This document shows positions 17,672-23,385 of a stretch of DNA of 64,000 nucleotides, piece by piece. Both the position numbers and the translations under genes were made by a program. The notes beneath the pieces were generated by a model that saw only the letters and a list, made by a program, of their open reading frames with translations, was not told where the DNA came from and did not search any database. This DNA is from Caulobacter sp. (GTDB lineage Bacteria; Pseudomonadota; Alphaproteobacteria; Caulobacterales; Caulobacteraceae). Every line of letters starts with the position of its first letter. Position 1 is the stretch's first letter. The stretch lies in NCBI RefSeq assembly GCF_017744445.1, contig NZ_JAGIBH010000011.1, positions 205,067-269,066 of the forward strand, in the 5' to 3' direction.

Positions 17672-17704
17672 CGGCGCGGCCTTTTAGGTCGCGCCGTTTT
17701 CGTT
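17672..17704 (+). terminator. intrinsic terminator after DUF1328
   Basis: Stem CGGCGCGGCC / GGTCGCGCCG (one G-T pair) with a TTTTA loop, followed by TTTTCGTT. It ends at the stop of the convergent phosphoesterase gene. Confidence 0.8.
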
Positions 17705-18493
17705 TCAGCTCCTGCGATCGAAGGCCCAGGTGCGCCAGACGTCGAACTTGCCCTTGTCATAGGCCATGGCCGCCACGCGCACGCAGTGGGGCTCGACCTC
17801 GATGACGTTGAAGCCGGGCGCGGCGCCGCGCTCGCGATGGGACAGGGTGCCCGAGCCGACCGCCTGGGTCTTGCCGTCGCCGAACGGGATGGCGGTGACG
17901 AACGGCAGGTGGATGTGGCCCGAGAGGATGACGTCGGCGCCGGCGGCGACGAAACGGTTGGCCGCATCGACGCCGCCATGCACCTTGGCGGTCATCGGCC
18001 CGCCAAGAATCTCCATCAAGGGATGATGGCAGACCACCACGCGCAGGTCGCCGGTGGGCGCGGCCTCCAGCTCGCGGACAACCCGGCGGATCTGGCCGCC
18101 CGACACCGCACCCTTCGACCAATTCCAGCGGATCTGGGCGACGCGGGCGCTGTTCAGCGAAGCGACCGTGATCCCTGGCGTGCTCCAGGACGCGCCGTCC
18201 TCGTCGCCGAAGCGGTCCTTGAACCGGCCCCAGCCACGCGTGAACCGCTCGAAGAGCTCGGCGGGCCCGACAAAGGGCGTGTCGTGATTGCCCGGCGCGA
18301 CGATCTTGGGATCGGGCAGGCGTTTCAGCCAGGCGGCGGCGGCGTCGAACTCGGGGATCTTGCCATCCAGGGTCAGGTCGCCGGCGGCGATGACGAGATC
18401 CGGCGCGGCCGCGACGATCCAGGCCGTGGCCGCCTCGACGGCCTCCTTGTTCTCGCCGCCGAAATGGATGTCGGAGACCTGGATGAGCTTCAT
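17705..18493 (-). CDS. metallophosphoesterase (calcineurin-like)
   Basis: A 262-aa single-domain dimetal phosphoesterase. All family motifs are present: DIHFGG (residue 8 region), GDLTLDG, GNHDTPF, CHHPLMEI, and GHIHLPF near the C-terminus. No signal peptide, so cytoplasmic. Members include cyclic nucleotide phosphodiesterases and UDP-diacylglucosamine hydrolases; the substrate here is not evident. It is the second gene after a DAG-kinase-like lipid kinase (1 bp gap), so the two are cotranscribed and might act on related phosphorylated lipids. Confidence 0.9.
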   Translation of the reverse strand: MKLIQVSDIHFGGENKEAVEAATAWIVAAAPDLVIAAGDLTLDGKIPEFDAAAAWLKRLPDPKIVAPGNHDTPFVGPAELFERFTRGWGRFKDRFGDEDGASWSTPGITVASLNSARVAQIRWNWSKGAVSGGQIRRVVRELEAAPTGDLRVVVCHHPLMEILGGPMTAKVHGGVDAANRFVAAGADVILSGHIHLPFVTAIPFGDGKTQAVGSGTLSHRERGAAPGFNVIEVEPHCVRVAAMAYDKGKFDVWRTWAFDRRS

Positions 18494-18494
18494 C

Positions 18495-19352
18495 TTAGAG
18501 TTCGTCTCGCGGGACCAATGCGCGGAACGCCTTGGGCCGGAAGCGGATCGAGACCTCGGGGTCCAGCCTGGCCGGCTCGCCGTCGAAGATCGCGGGGATC
18601 CGCCCGCGCGCCCAGACCTTGCCCACCCGGCAACGGCCGACCGACACCGAAGGATCCTCGCGCCACTGTCCCCGCGCGGCGTTGAAGCCCAGGCGGAAGA
18701 TGTCCAGAGCCCCGGACGGGTCCAGGGCGGCGGCCTCCAGGGCGCGCTCCTCGGCGTCCAGGGCGCTGGAGACCAGCGGGCACATCAGGGTCAGGGCCTC
18801 GGCCTTGTCCTTGGGGCGGCCGTCCAGGGTGAAGCGCAGCCGGCCCGAGAAGGCGTTGCGCAGGGCGCGGCGGGCGCGGGCCACGGCGATGGCGGCCTTG
18901 CCCTCCCGCGCGGCCTCGCGGGCCGTGGCCCACAGGGCCGGGCTGCCCAGGATGGCGGCGACGAAGAACAGGCGACCGCCCACCTCGCCGCCCGAGATCA
19001 TTCTGGCCTCGCCGCCGTCCAGGCAGGCCTTCATCGCCGCCTGCCAGTCGCGCTCGCCATAGATGGCGCGCGGCAGCATGTTCATGGTGCCGCCGGGCAG
19101 GGGCGCGATCAGCGGGCCGTCAGGACCGGCCAGCTCGGCCGCACCGCGCGCCGTGCCGTCGCCCGCCAAGACCAGCACCGCATCCGGGGCGCCGTCGATC
19201 ACCGCGCGCAGGCAGTCGCCGATCTCGCCCGGCGCCGGCGCGTGGACAGCGCCCGAGACGCCGTATTCGGCCAGCAGCTTTTCGGCGATCTGCGGCGCGT
19301 CGGGACCGACCGATCCGGAAGCCGTATTGGCGATGACGTCGATGCGCTTCAC
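18495..19352 (-). CDS. diacylglycerol kinase family (DAGK/YegS-type) lipid kinase
   Basis: A 285-aa protein with the DAGK catalytic domain. The nucleotide-binding loop is VLAGDGTARGAAEL (GDGT near residue 65), followed by PLPGGTMNMLPRAI, where other members have GGTxNDFAR. The C-terminal beta-sandwich ends DGEPARLDPEVSIRFRPKAFRALVP, as in YegS/DgkB proteins. It phosphorylates a lipid hydroxyl such as diacylglycerol or a sphingoid/ceramide. Caulobacter can make glycosphingolipids, so a sphingolipid substrate is possible but unproven. It is cotranscribed with the downstream phosphoesterase. Confidence 0.88.
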   Translation of the reverse strand: MKRIDVIANTASGSVGPDAPQIAEKLLAEYGVSGAVHAPAPGEIGDCLRAVIDGAPDAVLVLAGDGTARGAAELAGPDGPLIAPLPGGTMNMLPRAIYGERDWQAAMKACLDGGEARMISGGEVGGRLFFVAAILGSPALWATAREAAREGKAAIAVARARRALRNAFSGRLRFTLDGRPKDKAEALTLMCPLVSSALDAEERALEAAALDPSGALDIFRLGFNAARGQWREDPSVSVGRCRVGKVWARGRIPAIFDGEPARLDPEVSIRFRPKAFRALVPRDEL

Positions 19353-19421
19353 GCAGCGTCCCCCTCTCGTAAAGTCGGGGAGGCAACGGCTTGCCGCGTC
19401 CCATGGTTCCGCTTGGCAAAC

Positions 19422-19446
19422 GGAACCGTCCCCTGCCGGAGTCGTT
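19422..19446 (+). promoter_or_regulatory. SigT (EcfG) promoter of the glycine-zipper lipoprotein
   Basis: Exact GGAAC (19422-19426), 16-base spacer, CGTT (19443-19446), 41 bp before the ATG at 19488. Confidence 0.75.
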
Positions 19447-19487
19447 TGCTCGACACGGGGACAGGAAGCTCGGATCGGAGAGCCAAC

Positions 19488-19832
19488 ATGAAGATGACCA
19501 TGATCGCCCTGATGGGCGTGGGCGTGCTGGCCTCGGCCTGCACCTCGACCGGCAATGTCGAACGCAACGCCGCCGGCGGCGCCGCCCTGGGCGCGCTGGC
19601 AGGCGCGGTGATCGGCAACAATGTCGGCAGCGGCAGCGCCGGAACCGGCGCCCTGGTCGGCGCGGCCATCGGCGGCACCGTCGGCGCCGTCAAAGGCTGC
19701 AAGGAAGATGGCGGTTGCGGCTCGACCTCGGTCAACCGGCGCCAGTACTATGACGAGCGCGCGGGCCGTTACTACTATTACGACTCCCGCAGCGGTCGCT
19801 ATTATTGGGAAGACGGCGCGCCCCGCTACTAG
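19488..19832 (+). CDS. glycine-zipper outer-membrane lipoprotein
   Basis: A 114-aa lipoprotein. The signal MKMTMIALMGVGVLASAC has a lipobox Cys at residue 18. A glycine zipper follows (about 28-66; GGAALGALAGAVIGNNVGSG, then more GxxxG repeats), then a Tyr-rich C-terminus with repeats such as RYYYYDSRSGRYYWEDG. The pattern resembles SlyB/OsmB-like osmotic stress lipoproteins. ATG 19488 has GGAG upstream; the much longer upstream open frame is antisense shadow of the lipid kinase. A consensus SigT promoter and a terminator bracket it. Confidence 0.87.
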   Translation: MKMTMIALMGVGVLASACTSTGNVERNAAGGAALGALAGAVIGNNVGSGSAGTGALVGAAIGGTVGAVKGCKEDGGCGSTSVNRRQYYDERAGRYYYYDSRSGRYYWEDGAPRY

Positions 19833-19860
19833 TCCGCGGTTCGCGACGACGTCCCAAATG

Positions 19861-19890
19861 AAGGCGATCGGCCCAGCCGGTCGCCTTTCT
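19861..19890 (+). terminator. intrinsic terminator after the glycine-zipper gene
   Basis: Stem AAGGCGA / TCGCCTT with an inner GGCC-type pair, followed by TTCTT. It lies 28 bp after the stop at 19832 and before the OmpA-like gene. Confidence 0.65.
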
Positions 19891-19921
19891 TATGTTCTGT
19901 TCGCAAGCTTCGGAGGGTGGA

Positions 19922-20392
19922 ATGAAAAAGACGACGATCATCGCCTTGAGCGGCGCCGTGCTGGCCCTGGGCGCCTGCGCCGAAACGCAAGGTCCCTGGC
20001 GCACCCTGCGCAAGCCCGTGGCCGCCGCCACGCCCGTCTGCGACAACTTCCAGTCCACGGTCTATTTCGAACAGGACAGCGCCGCCCTGACCAAGGAAGC
20101 CCGCATGGTCCTGTCGGGCGCCCAGACCCAGGCGCGCGGCTGCACGGTGAAATCGGTGCGGGTGCTGGGCCTGGCCGATGCAGTCGGGGCCCCGCAGGCC
20201 AACCTCGCCCTTTCCAAGCGCCGCGCCGAGACGGTGACGACCGCCCTGGCCAAGGTGGGCTTCGCCAAGGTCGATATCGATGCGGCCGCCGCTGGCGACG
20301 CCGGCGCCGTGGCCGCCTCGGGCGCGGCTGATCCACTGCGCCGCCGCGCGGACATCCTGTTCGAACTGGCGGCGCCACAAGCCTCCAACTAA
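19922..20392 (+). CDS. OmpA-family lipoprotein
   Basis: A 156-aa protein. The signal MKKTTIIALSGAVLALGAC has a lipobox Cys at 19. The C-terminal OmpA/MotB-like domain (about 40-156) contains STVYFEQDSAALTKEAR (the conserved FxxxSxxL strand), GLADAVGAPQANLALSKRRAETVTTAL and the final RRADILFEL, the usual peptidoglycan-binding core. A low-complexity Ala/Gly insert lies near residues 120-137. It probably tethers the outer membrane to peptidoglycan. ATG 19922 has GGAGGGTGG directly upstream. It may be read from its own promoter, since a terminator separates it from the gene before. Confidence 0.88.
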   Translation: MKKTTIIALSGAVLALGACAETQGPWRTLRKPVAAATPVCDNFQSTVYFEQDSAALTKEARMVLSGAQTQARGCTVKSVRVLGLADAVGAPQANLALSKRRAETVTTALAKVGFAKVDIDAAAAGDAGAVAASGAADPLRRRADILFELAAPQASN

Positions 20393-20410
20393 CCCCGAAT
20401 TCCCCAGCCT

Positions 20411-20549
20411 GCTTTCCTAGGCCCTGTGCCGAGGACCCATCGTCCCGCCAGCGCTGCGTCGGCCGTCAGGTCGCCCACGCTGGCGGTGTTCGTTTGGAAG
20501 GGGGCCGCCAAGCCGCCCCATGGGTCCTAGGCCCAAGGCCTAGGAAGGC
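20411..20549 (+). ncRNA. rod-shaped structured RNA, candidate 6S (ssrS)-like RNA
   Basis: No gene is visible in 20393-20850, but the DNA folds strongly. A 13-bp closing stem joins 20411-20423 to 20537-20549 (core TTCCTAGGCC / GGCCTAGGAA, one G-T pair). An 8 x 8 internal bubble follows (5' side CTGTGCCG), then a 9-bp stem 20432-20440 / 20520-20528 (AGGACCCAT / ATGGGTCCT), then an apical 9-bp hairpin CCGCCAGCG / CGCTGGCGG (20445-20453 / 20478-20486). A long rod with a central bubble is the 6S RNA layout, and CCTGTGCCGA resembles the CCTGAGCCGA on the 5' bubble strand of E. coli 6S. The identity is a proposal from structure; the strand cannot be proven by a symmetrical fold. Confidence 0.5.
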
Positions 20550-20567
20550 AATGTGGTGGATGGCGTT
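20543..20567 (+). promoter_or_regulatory. candidate SigT promoter for the 20.58-kb small RNA, one mismatch
   Basis: GGAAG (20543-20547), 16-base spacer, CGTT (20564-20567); only the last base of the -35 differs from GGAAC. It overlaps the 3' arm of the upstream rod RNA and would start transcription near 20575. Confidence 0.4.
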
Positions 20568-20574
20568 ACAGCCA

Positions 20575-20745
20575 CGAAGGAAAGGCGGGCCGGGGTCCCG
20601 GTCCGCCTAAAGTTCGCATCAACAAAGGGGGGTGCGAAGGCGGCAGACTGGCTATCGCCAGTCTCAAGTCGGGGGGGCGTCGCCGCCTTCGCAATGTGAA
20701 AACGAGAGATCGCGCAAAGGGTTCCCGCTTCGCGCGATTTTTTTT
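20575..20745 (+). ncRNA. candidate small RNA with three hairpins and intrinsic terminator
   Basis: About 170 nt. Hairpin 1 (20583-20608) is an 11-bp stem AGGCGGGCCGG / CCGGTCCGCCT with a 4-nt loop. Hairpin 2 is a perfect 12-bp stem (20633-20644 / 20682-20693, TGCGAAGGCGGC / GCCGCCTTCGCA) enclosing a perfect 8-bp stem-loop (AGACTGGC-TATC-GCCAGTCT) and leaving an unpaired G7 tract. A competing helix TTCGCA / TGCGAA (20613-20618 / 20633-20638) could expose or hide a G6 tract. It ends in a strong terminator. The small ORFs covering it do not respect these stems and show no coding character. A near-consensus SigT promoter lies just upstream, so a stress-induced regulatory RNA with G-rich seeds is inferred. 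Confidence 0.6.
20709..20745 (+). terminator. strong intrinsic terminator of the candidate small RNA
   Basis: Stem ATCGCGC / GCGCGAT with an inner GGG-TT-CCC, followed by eight T residues (20738-20745). It is not near the end of any protein gene in the plus direction: the closest, the OmpA-like gene, stops 317 bp upstream. Confidence 0.88.
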
Positions 20746-20793
20746 GCTTGTTTCTTTTTGGCGCTTTTCGCGGGTTTCCAGGTCGCGGATTTC

Positions 20794-20818
20794 GGAACGA
20801 CGACGGCGGCAAGACGTT
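20794..20818 (+). promoter_or_regulatory. SigT (EcfG) promoter of two small ORFs
   Basis: Exact GGAAC (20794-20798), 16-base spacer, CGTT (20815-20818), about 33 bp before the ATG at 20851. Confidence 0.72.
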
Positions 20819-20850
20819 GAAAATCCAGGTGGACATGGGGTCCGCCGGGG

Positions 20851-21054
20851 ATGGGGAGCAACGTCGTGATCCGCACATATGTGGCCGAGCATGGCGGTAC
20901 GGTTTTCGTTTCGACGCTGAGCCAGCGTCAAAAAAGGATGCGTTCGCGGATCATGGCCCTGGTCGTGATCGCCGCGGTCGGCGCCTCGGCCGGGATGGTC
21001 CAGGCGTTCAACGATCGAGACCGTGCGAGCGCCGCCGCCATGTGGACGCCTTAA
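20851..21054 (+). CDS. small membrane protein, hypothetical
   Basis: Up to 67 aa. A basic segment (SQRQKRMRSR) is followed by one hydrophobic helix (IMALVVIAAVGASAGMVQAF) and a short polar tail. No family recognised. The start is uncertain: ATG 20851 has little ribosome site, GTG 20866 has GGGGAG seven bases upstream, and ATG 20938 would leave 38 aa beginning at the basic segment. The stop codon runs into the AAGGAGG ribosome site of the next small gene, which suggests a real two-gene unit. A consensus SigT promoter lies directly upstream, so it is probably a GSR microprotein. Confidence 0.55.
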   Translation: MGSNVVIRTYVAEHGGTVFVSTLSQRQKRMRSRIMALVVIAAVGASAGMVQAFNDRDRASAAAMWTP

Positions 21055-21068
21055 GGAGGTATGAGATC

Positions 21069-21326
21069 ATGCCCGCCGACATTCATCACGCCGCGCCTGA
21101 ACACGCACCGCGCTTGAACGCCACCCGCGCCCGCCAGGGGCGCTGGGGCAAGCACGTGTTCTGGGTGCTGATCGTCTCGACCGTTCTGGCCGCCATGGCC
21201 CTGTTCGGGGCCTGGACCTGGCGCGCCGACGACCTGGCCTCGGTCGAGGTCAACAACGGCGCCAAGACGCCGGCCGAAGCGCAGCGGTATGACACGCCGC
21301 AGCAGCCGGCGAAGCAGACGCCGTAG
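21069..21326 (+). CDS. small single-pass membrane protein, hypothetical
   Basis: An 85-aa protein: a polar, His-rich N-terminus (MPADIHHAAPEHAPRLNATR), one transmembrane helix (VFWVLIVSTVLAAMALFGAW, about residues 31-50) and a polar C-terminus rich in Ala, Pro and Gln. No family recognised. ATG 21069 lies nine bases after AAGGAGG (21053-21059). It follows the smaller ORF by 14 bp and so is probably under the same SigT promoter. Location beside phyR and stress control are the only hints of function. Confidence 0.72.
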   Translation: MPADIHHAAPEHAPRLNATRARQGRWGKHVFWVLIVSTVLAAMALFGAWTWRADDLASVEVNNGAKTPAEAQRYDTPQQPAKQTP

Positions 21327-21334
21327 CCCATATT

Positions 21335-21492
21335 CCTCTCCCCCTGCGGGAGAGGGTGGCCGCCGAAGGCGGTCGGGTGAGGGGTTAAAGAAAGGATCCG
21401 CCGCGATTGGCCTCACCGCCGTCGCGGCGGTTTTCGTTTTGCGCGACCTCTCATCCGGCGCTGCGCGCCACCTTCTCCCGCAAGGGGAGAAG
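21335..21492. repeat. paired intergenic repeat (CTCTCCCCCTGCGGGAGAG type)
   Basis: A unit CCTCTCCCCCTGCGGGAGAGG begins the stretch, and a matching inverted unit ending CTTCTCCCGCAAGGGGAGAAGG closes it, with a further hairpin (ACCGCCGTCGCGGCGGTTTT) between. It fills the gap between the convergent small membrane gene and phyR. Confidence 0.7.
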
Positions 21493-21500
21493 GACAAACG

Positions 21501-21529
21501 AAAAACGGCCTCCCTTTCGGAAGGCCGTT
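21501..21529 (-). terminator. intrinsic terminator of phyR
   Basis: On the minus strand the stem AACGGCCT / AGGCCGTT is followed by TTTT. It lies 25 bp beyond the phyR stop. Confidence 0.85.
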
Positions 21530-21554
21530 CTCGGGATCATTCGGGAGTAACCGC

Positions 21555-22358
21555 CTACGCCGCCTTGGTCTGGCTGCGGCGCGGGTGGAAGAACAGGGCC
21601 TGGCCGATCGCCGCCTTCACCGTTTCGGGCTGGAAGGGCTTGGTGATCAGGAAGGTCGGTTCCGGACGCTCGCCGGTAAGCAGGCGTTCTGGGAAGGCGG
21701 TGATGAAGATCACCGGCACGTCCATCCGGCCCAGGATGTCCTTGACCGCGTCGATGCCCGACGAGCCGTCGGCTAGCTGGATGTCGGCGAGGACCAGGCC
21801 CGGGGTGGCGCGGGCGACGGCGTCGACCGCTTCGCCACGGGTGGCGGCGATGTCGATGACGTCGTGGCCCAATTCCTTGACCAGGGCCTCGATGTCGGCG
21901 GCGATGACCGGCTCGTCCTCGATGATCAGGACCTGGGTGGCCAGTTCGGCGTCGATCTCGGCCTGGGCGTCGGCGATCAGGCGTTCGACCTCGCCGAAGT
22001 CGCAGTCCAGGATCTGGGCGGCTTCGGTGGGGGTGAAGCCCTCGAGCGCGGTCAGCAGGAAGGCCTGGCGCGAACGCGGGGCGATGCGCAGCAGGCGCTG
22101 GGCGGCGTCGTCGCCGGTCAGGGCGCCGTCCTCGCGACGGGCCTCCAGCTGGGCGCCGGAGCTGAGCCAGATGGCATGGAACACCCGATACAGCGCCACG
22201 CGCGGCGACAGGTCGGCGTCCAGCGAACGCTCGCCGGCCGCCAGGGCCTCGAGCGCGACGCGGACATAATGATCGCCGGTCGTCTGGTCGCCGGTGAGGG
22301 CGCGGGCGTAGCGGCGGATGTAAGGCAGATGCGGCGCCAGCCGAGCAAGAAGACTCAT
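21555..22358 (-). CDS. phyR: general stress response anti-anti-sigma response regulator PhyR
   Basis: A 267-aa protein with the diagnostic PhyR layout: an N-terminal ECF-sigma-like domain (about 1-135, with sigma2-like YIRRYARALTGDQTTGDHYVR and sigma4-like FLLTALEGFTPTEAAQIL) and a C-terminal receiver (about 142-262) with phospho-Asp near residue 192 in LVLADIQLADG and Lys in LITKPF. When phosphorylated by PhyK, the sigma-like domain binds NepR and releases SigT. ATG 22358 is preceded by GGGAGGGG; the longer upstream frame has no ribosome site. It is divergent from nepR-sigT-phyK and has two candidate SigT promoters, giving positive feedback. Confidence 0.97.
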   Translation of the reverse strand: MSLLARLAPHLPYIRRYARALTGDQTTGDHYVRVALEALAAGERSLDADLSPRVALYRVFHAIWLSSGAQLEARREDGALTGDDAAQRLLRIAPRSRQAFLLTALEGFTPTEAAQILDCDFGEVERLIADAQAEIDAELATQVLIIEDEPVIAADIEALVKELGHDVIDIAATRGEAVDAVARATPGLVLADIQLADGSSGIDAVKDILGRMDVPVIFITAFPERLLTGERPEPTFLITKPFQPETVKAAIGQALFFHPRRSQTKAA

Positions 22359-22393
22359 GACCCCTCCCGATGCGGTGTCTTCGAAAATCACTA

Positions 22394-22419
22394 AACGAAC
22401 GGCGAAGCTACGCCGTTCC
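22394..22419 (-). promoter_or_regulatory. SigT promoter 1 of phyR
   Basis: Minus strand: GGAAC (22419-22415), 17-base spacer, CGTT (22397-22394). Predicted leader of roughly 28 nt. Confidence 0.72.
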
Positions 22420-22432
22420 GTCGAAGTCCGAT

Positions 22433-22457
22433 AACGCCCCCTCAACTGAGCGGTTCC
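22433..22457 (-). promoter_or_regulatory. second candidate SigT promoter of phyR
   Basis: Minus strand: GGAAC (22457-22453), 16-base spacer, CGTT (22436-22433), 38-39 bp upstream of the first. Both match the consensus exactly. Confidence 0.6.
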
Positions 22458-22496
22458 GCGAACGACGGAATTTTGACATCCTATGCCCAAGCTTAT

Positions 22497-22521
22497 GGAA
22501 CTCGCTACGGAAAGCCACGTT
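22497..22521 (+). promoter_or_regulatory. SigT promoter of nepR-sigT-phyK
   Basis: GGAAC (22497-22501), 16-base spacer, CGTT (22518-22521), about 44 bp before nepR. It provides sigma autoregulation. Confidence 0.8.
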
Positions 22522-22564
22522 GTCGTCTGGCGGAAAGACATTCGGCCAAAGGGGGCGGACGCCG

Positions 22565-22777
22565 ATGCAAATGCAGTTCGGTGTCGAGGACATGATCGAA
22601 CACGTACCCATGGAAGACAAACGCAAGAGCGCCGCGGCGCTGGATGAAGCCCGTCTGCGCCAGCAGGCGATCGGTGTGAAGCTGCGCCAGATGTTCGACG
22701 AGGTCGTCAACGAGCCGGTGCCGGACGAATTCCTCGACATCCTTCGCAAGGCCGAGCCGCCGGCGGGAGGTCGCTGA
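22565..22777 (+). CDS. nepR: anti-sigma factor NepR
   Basis: A 70-aa protein (68 from the second ATG at 22571). The NepR core helices are readable: RQQAIGVKLRQMFDEVVNEPVPDEFLDILRKAE, including the conserved GxxLRxxYDxxxxEPxPxxxxxLL pattern. It binds SigT in unstressed cells and PhyR when PhyR is phosphorylated. The start follows AAAGGGGG by about nine bases. The sigT start lies 2 bp beyond its stop, so sigma and anti-sigma are made together. Confidence 0.93.
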   Translation: MQMQFGVEDMIEHVPMEDKRKSAAALDEARLRQQAIGVKLRQMFDEVVNEPVPDEFLDILRKAEPPAGGR

Positions 22778-22779
22778 GC

Positions 22780-23385
22780 ATGAGCGAACCGCAAGTCGGC
22801 CGCTCGCCGCCCGATCCCGTCCGCGACAACCAGTTCAAACGCGAGCTGGTCACGCTGATCCCCCACCTGCGCGCCTTCGCCCGCACGCTGACCGGTGATC
22901 CCACCGCCGCCGACGATCTGGCGCAGGACGCCATGATGAAGGCGTGGGACGCGCGCGCGTCGTTCCAGCTGGGCACCAACATGAAGGCCTGGACCTTCAT
23001 GATCCTGCGCAACCAGTTCTATTCCGAGAAGCGCCGCAGCTGGCGCCAGAGCCAGCTGGACCAGGAAGCCGCCGAGCGGACCCTGGTGGCGGTCGACGAT
23101 CCCGAGGCTCCAGTGGCCCTGGACGAGCTGCGCCTGGGCCTTGGCATGCTGCCGGCCGAACAGCGCGAAGCCCTGATCCTGGTCGGGGCCGGCGGCTTCG
23201 CCTACGAGGAGGCGGCCGAGATCTGCGGCTGCGCCGTCGGCACGGTGAAGAGCCGGGTCAGCCGCGCCCGCCGGGCGCTGCAGGCCATTCTCGAGGCGGG
23301 CGCCTATGATCGGGACGGCGGATCGGCGGGTGACGCCATGCATGCCATCCTGGCCGACGCGGAGCGGTTGAGCTCTCTACGGTGA
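22780..23385 (+). CDS. sigT: general stress ECF sigma factor SigT (EcfG family)
   Basis: A 201-aa ECF sigma factor. Region 2 (about 25-90) contains FARTLTGDPTAADDLAQDAMMKAW and the -10 recognition segment KAWTFMILRNQFYS. Region 4 (about 120-175) contains LPAEQREALILVGAGGFAYEEAAEICGCAVGTVKSRVSRAR, the helix-turn-helix for GGAAC. This is the EcfG type, confirmed by flanking nepR, phyR and phyK. In Caulobacter it directs osmotic and oxidative stress genes. Its own operon carries a matching promoter. Confidence 0.97.
   Translation: MSEPQVGRSPPDPVRDNQFKRELVTLIPHLRAFARTLTGDPTAADDLAQDAMMKAWDARASFQLGTNMKAWTFMILRNQFYSEKRRSWRQSQLDQEAAERTLVAVDDPEAPVALDELRLGLGMLPAEQREALILVGAGGFAYEEAAEICGCAVGTVKSRVSRARRALQAILEAGAYDRDGGSAGDAMHAILADAERLSSLR

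Noticed and set aside
20632..20820. 62-codon ORF across the candidate small RNA
   Set aside because: It crosses the terminator and its T8 run, has no ribosome site, and its codons follow the stem complementarity rather than a protein pattern.
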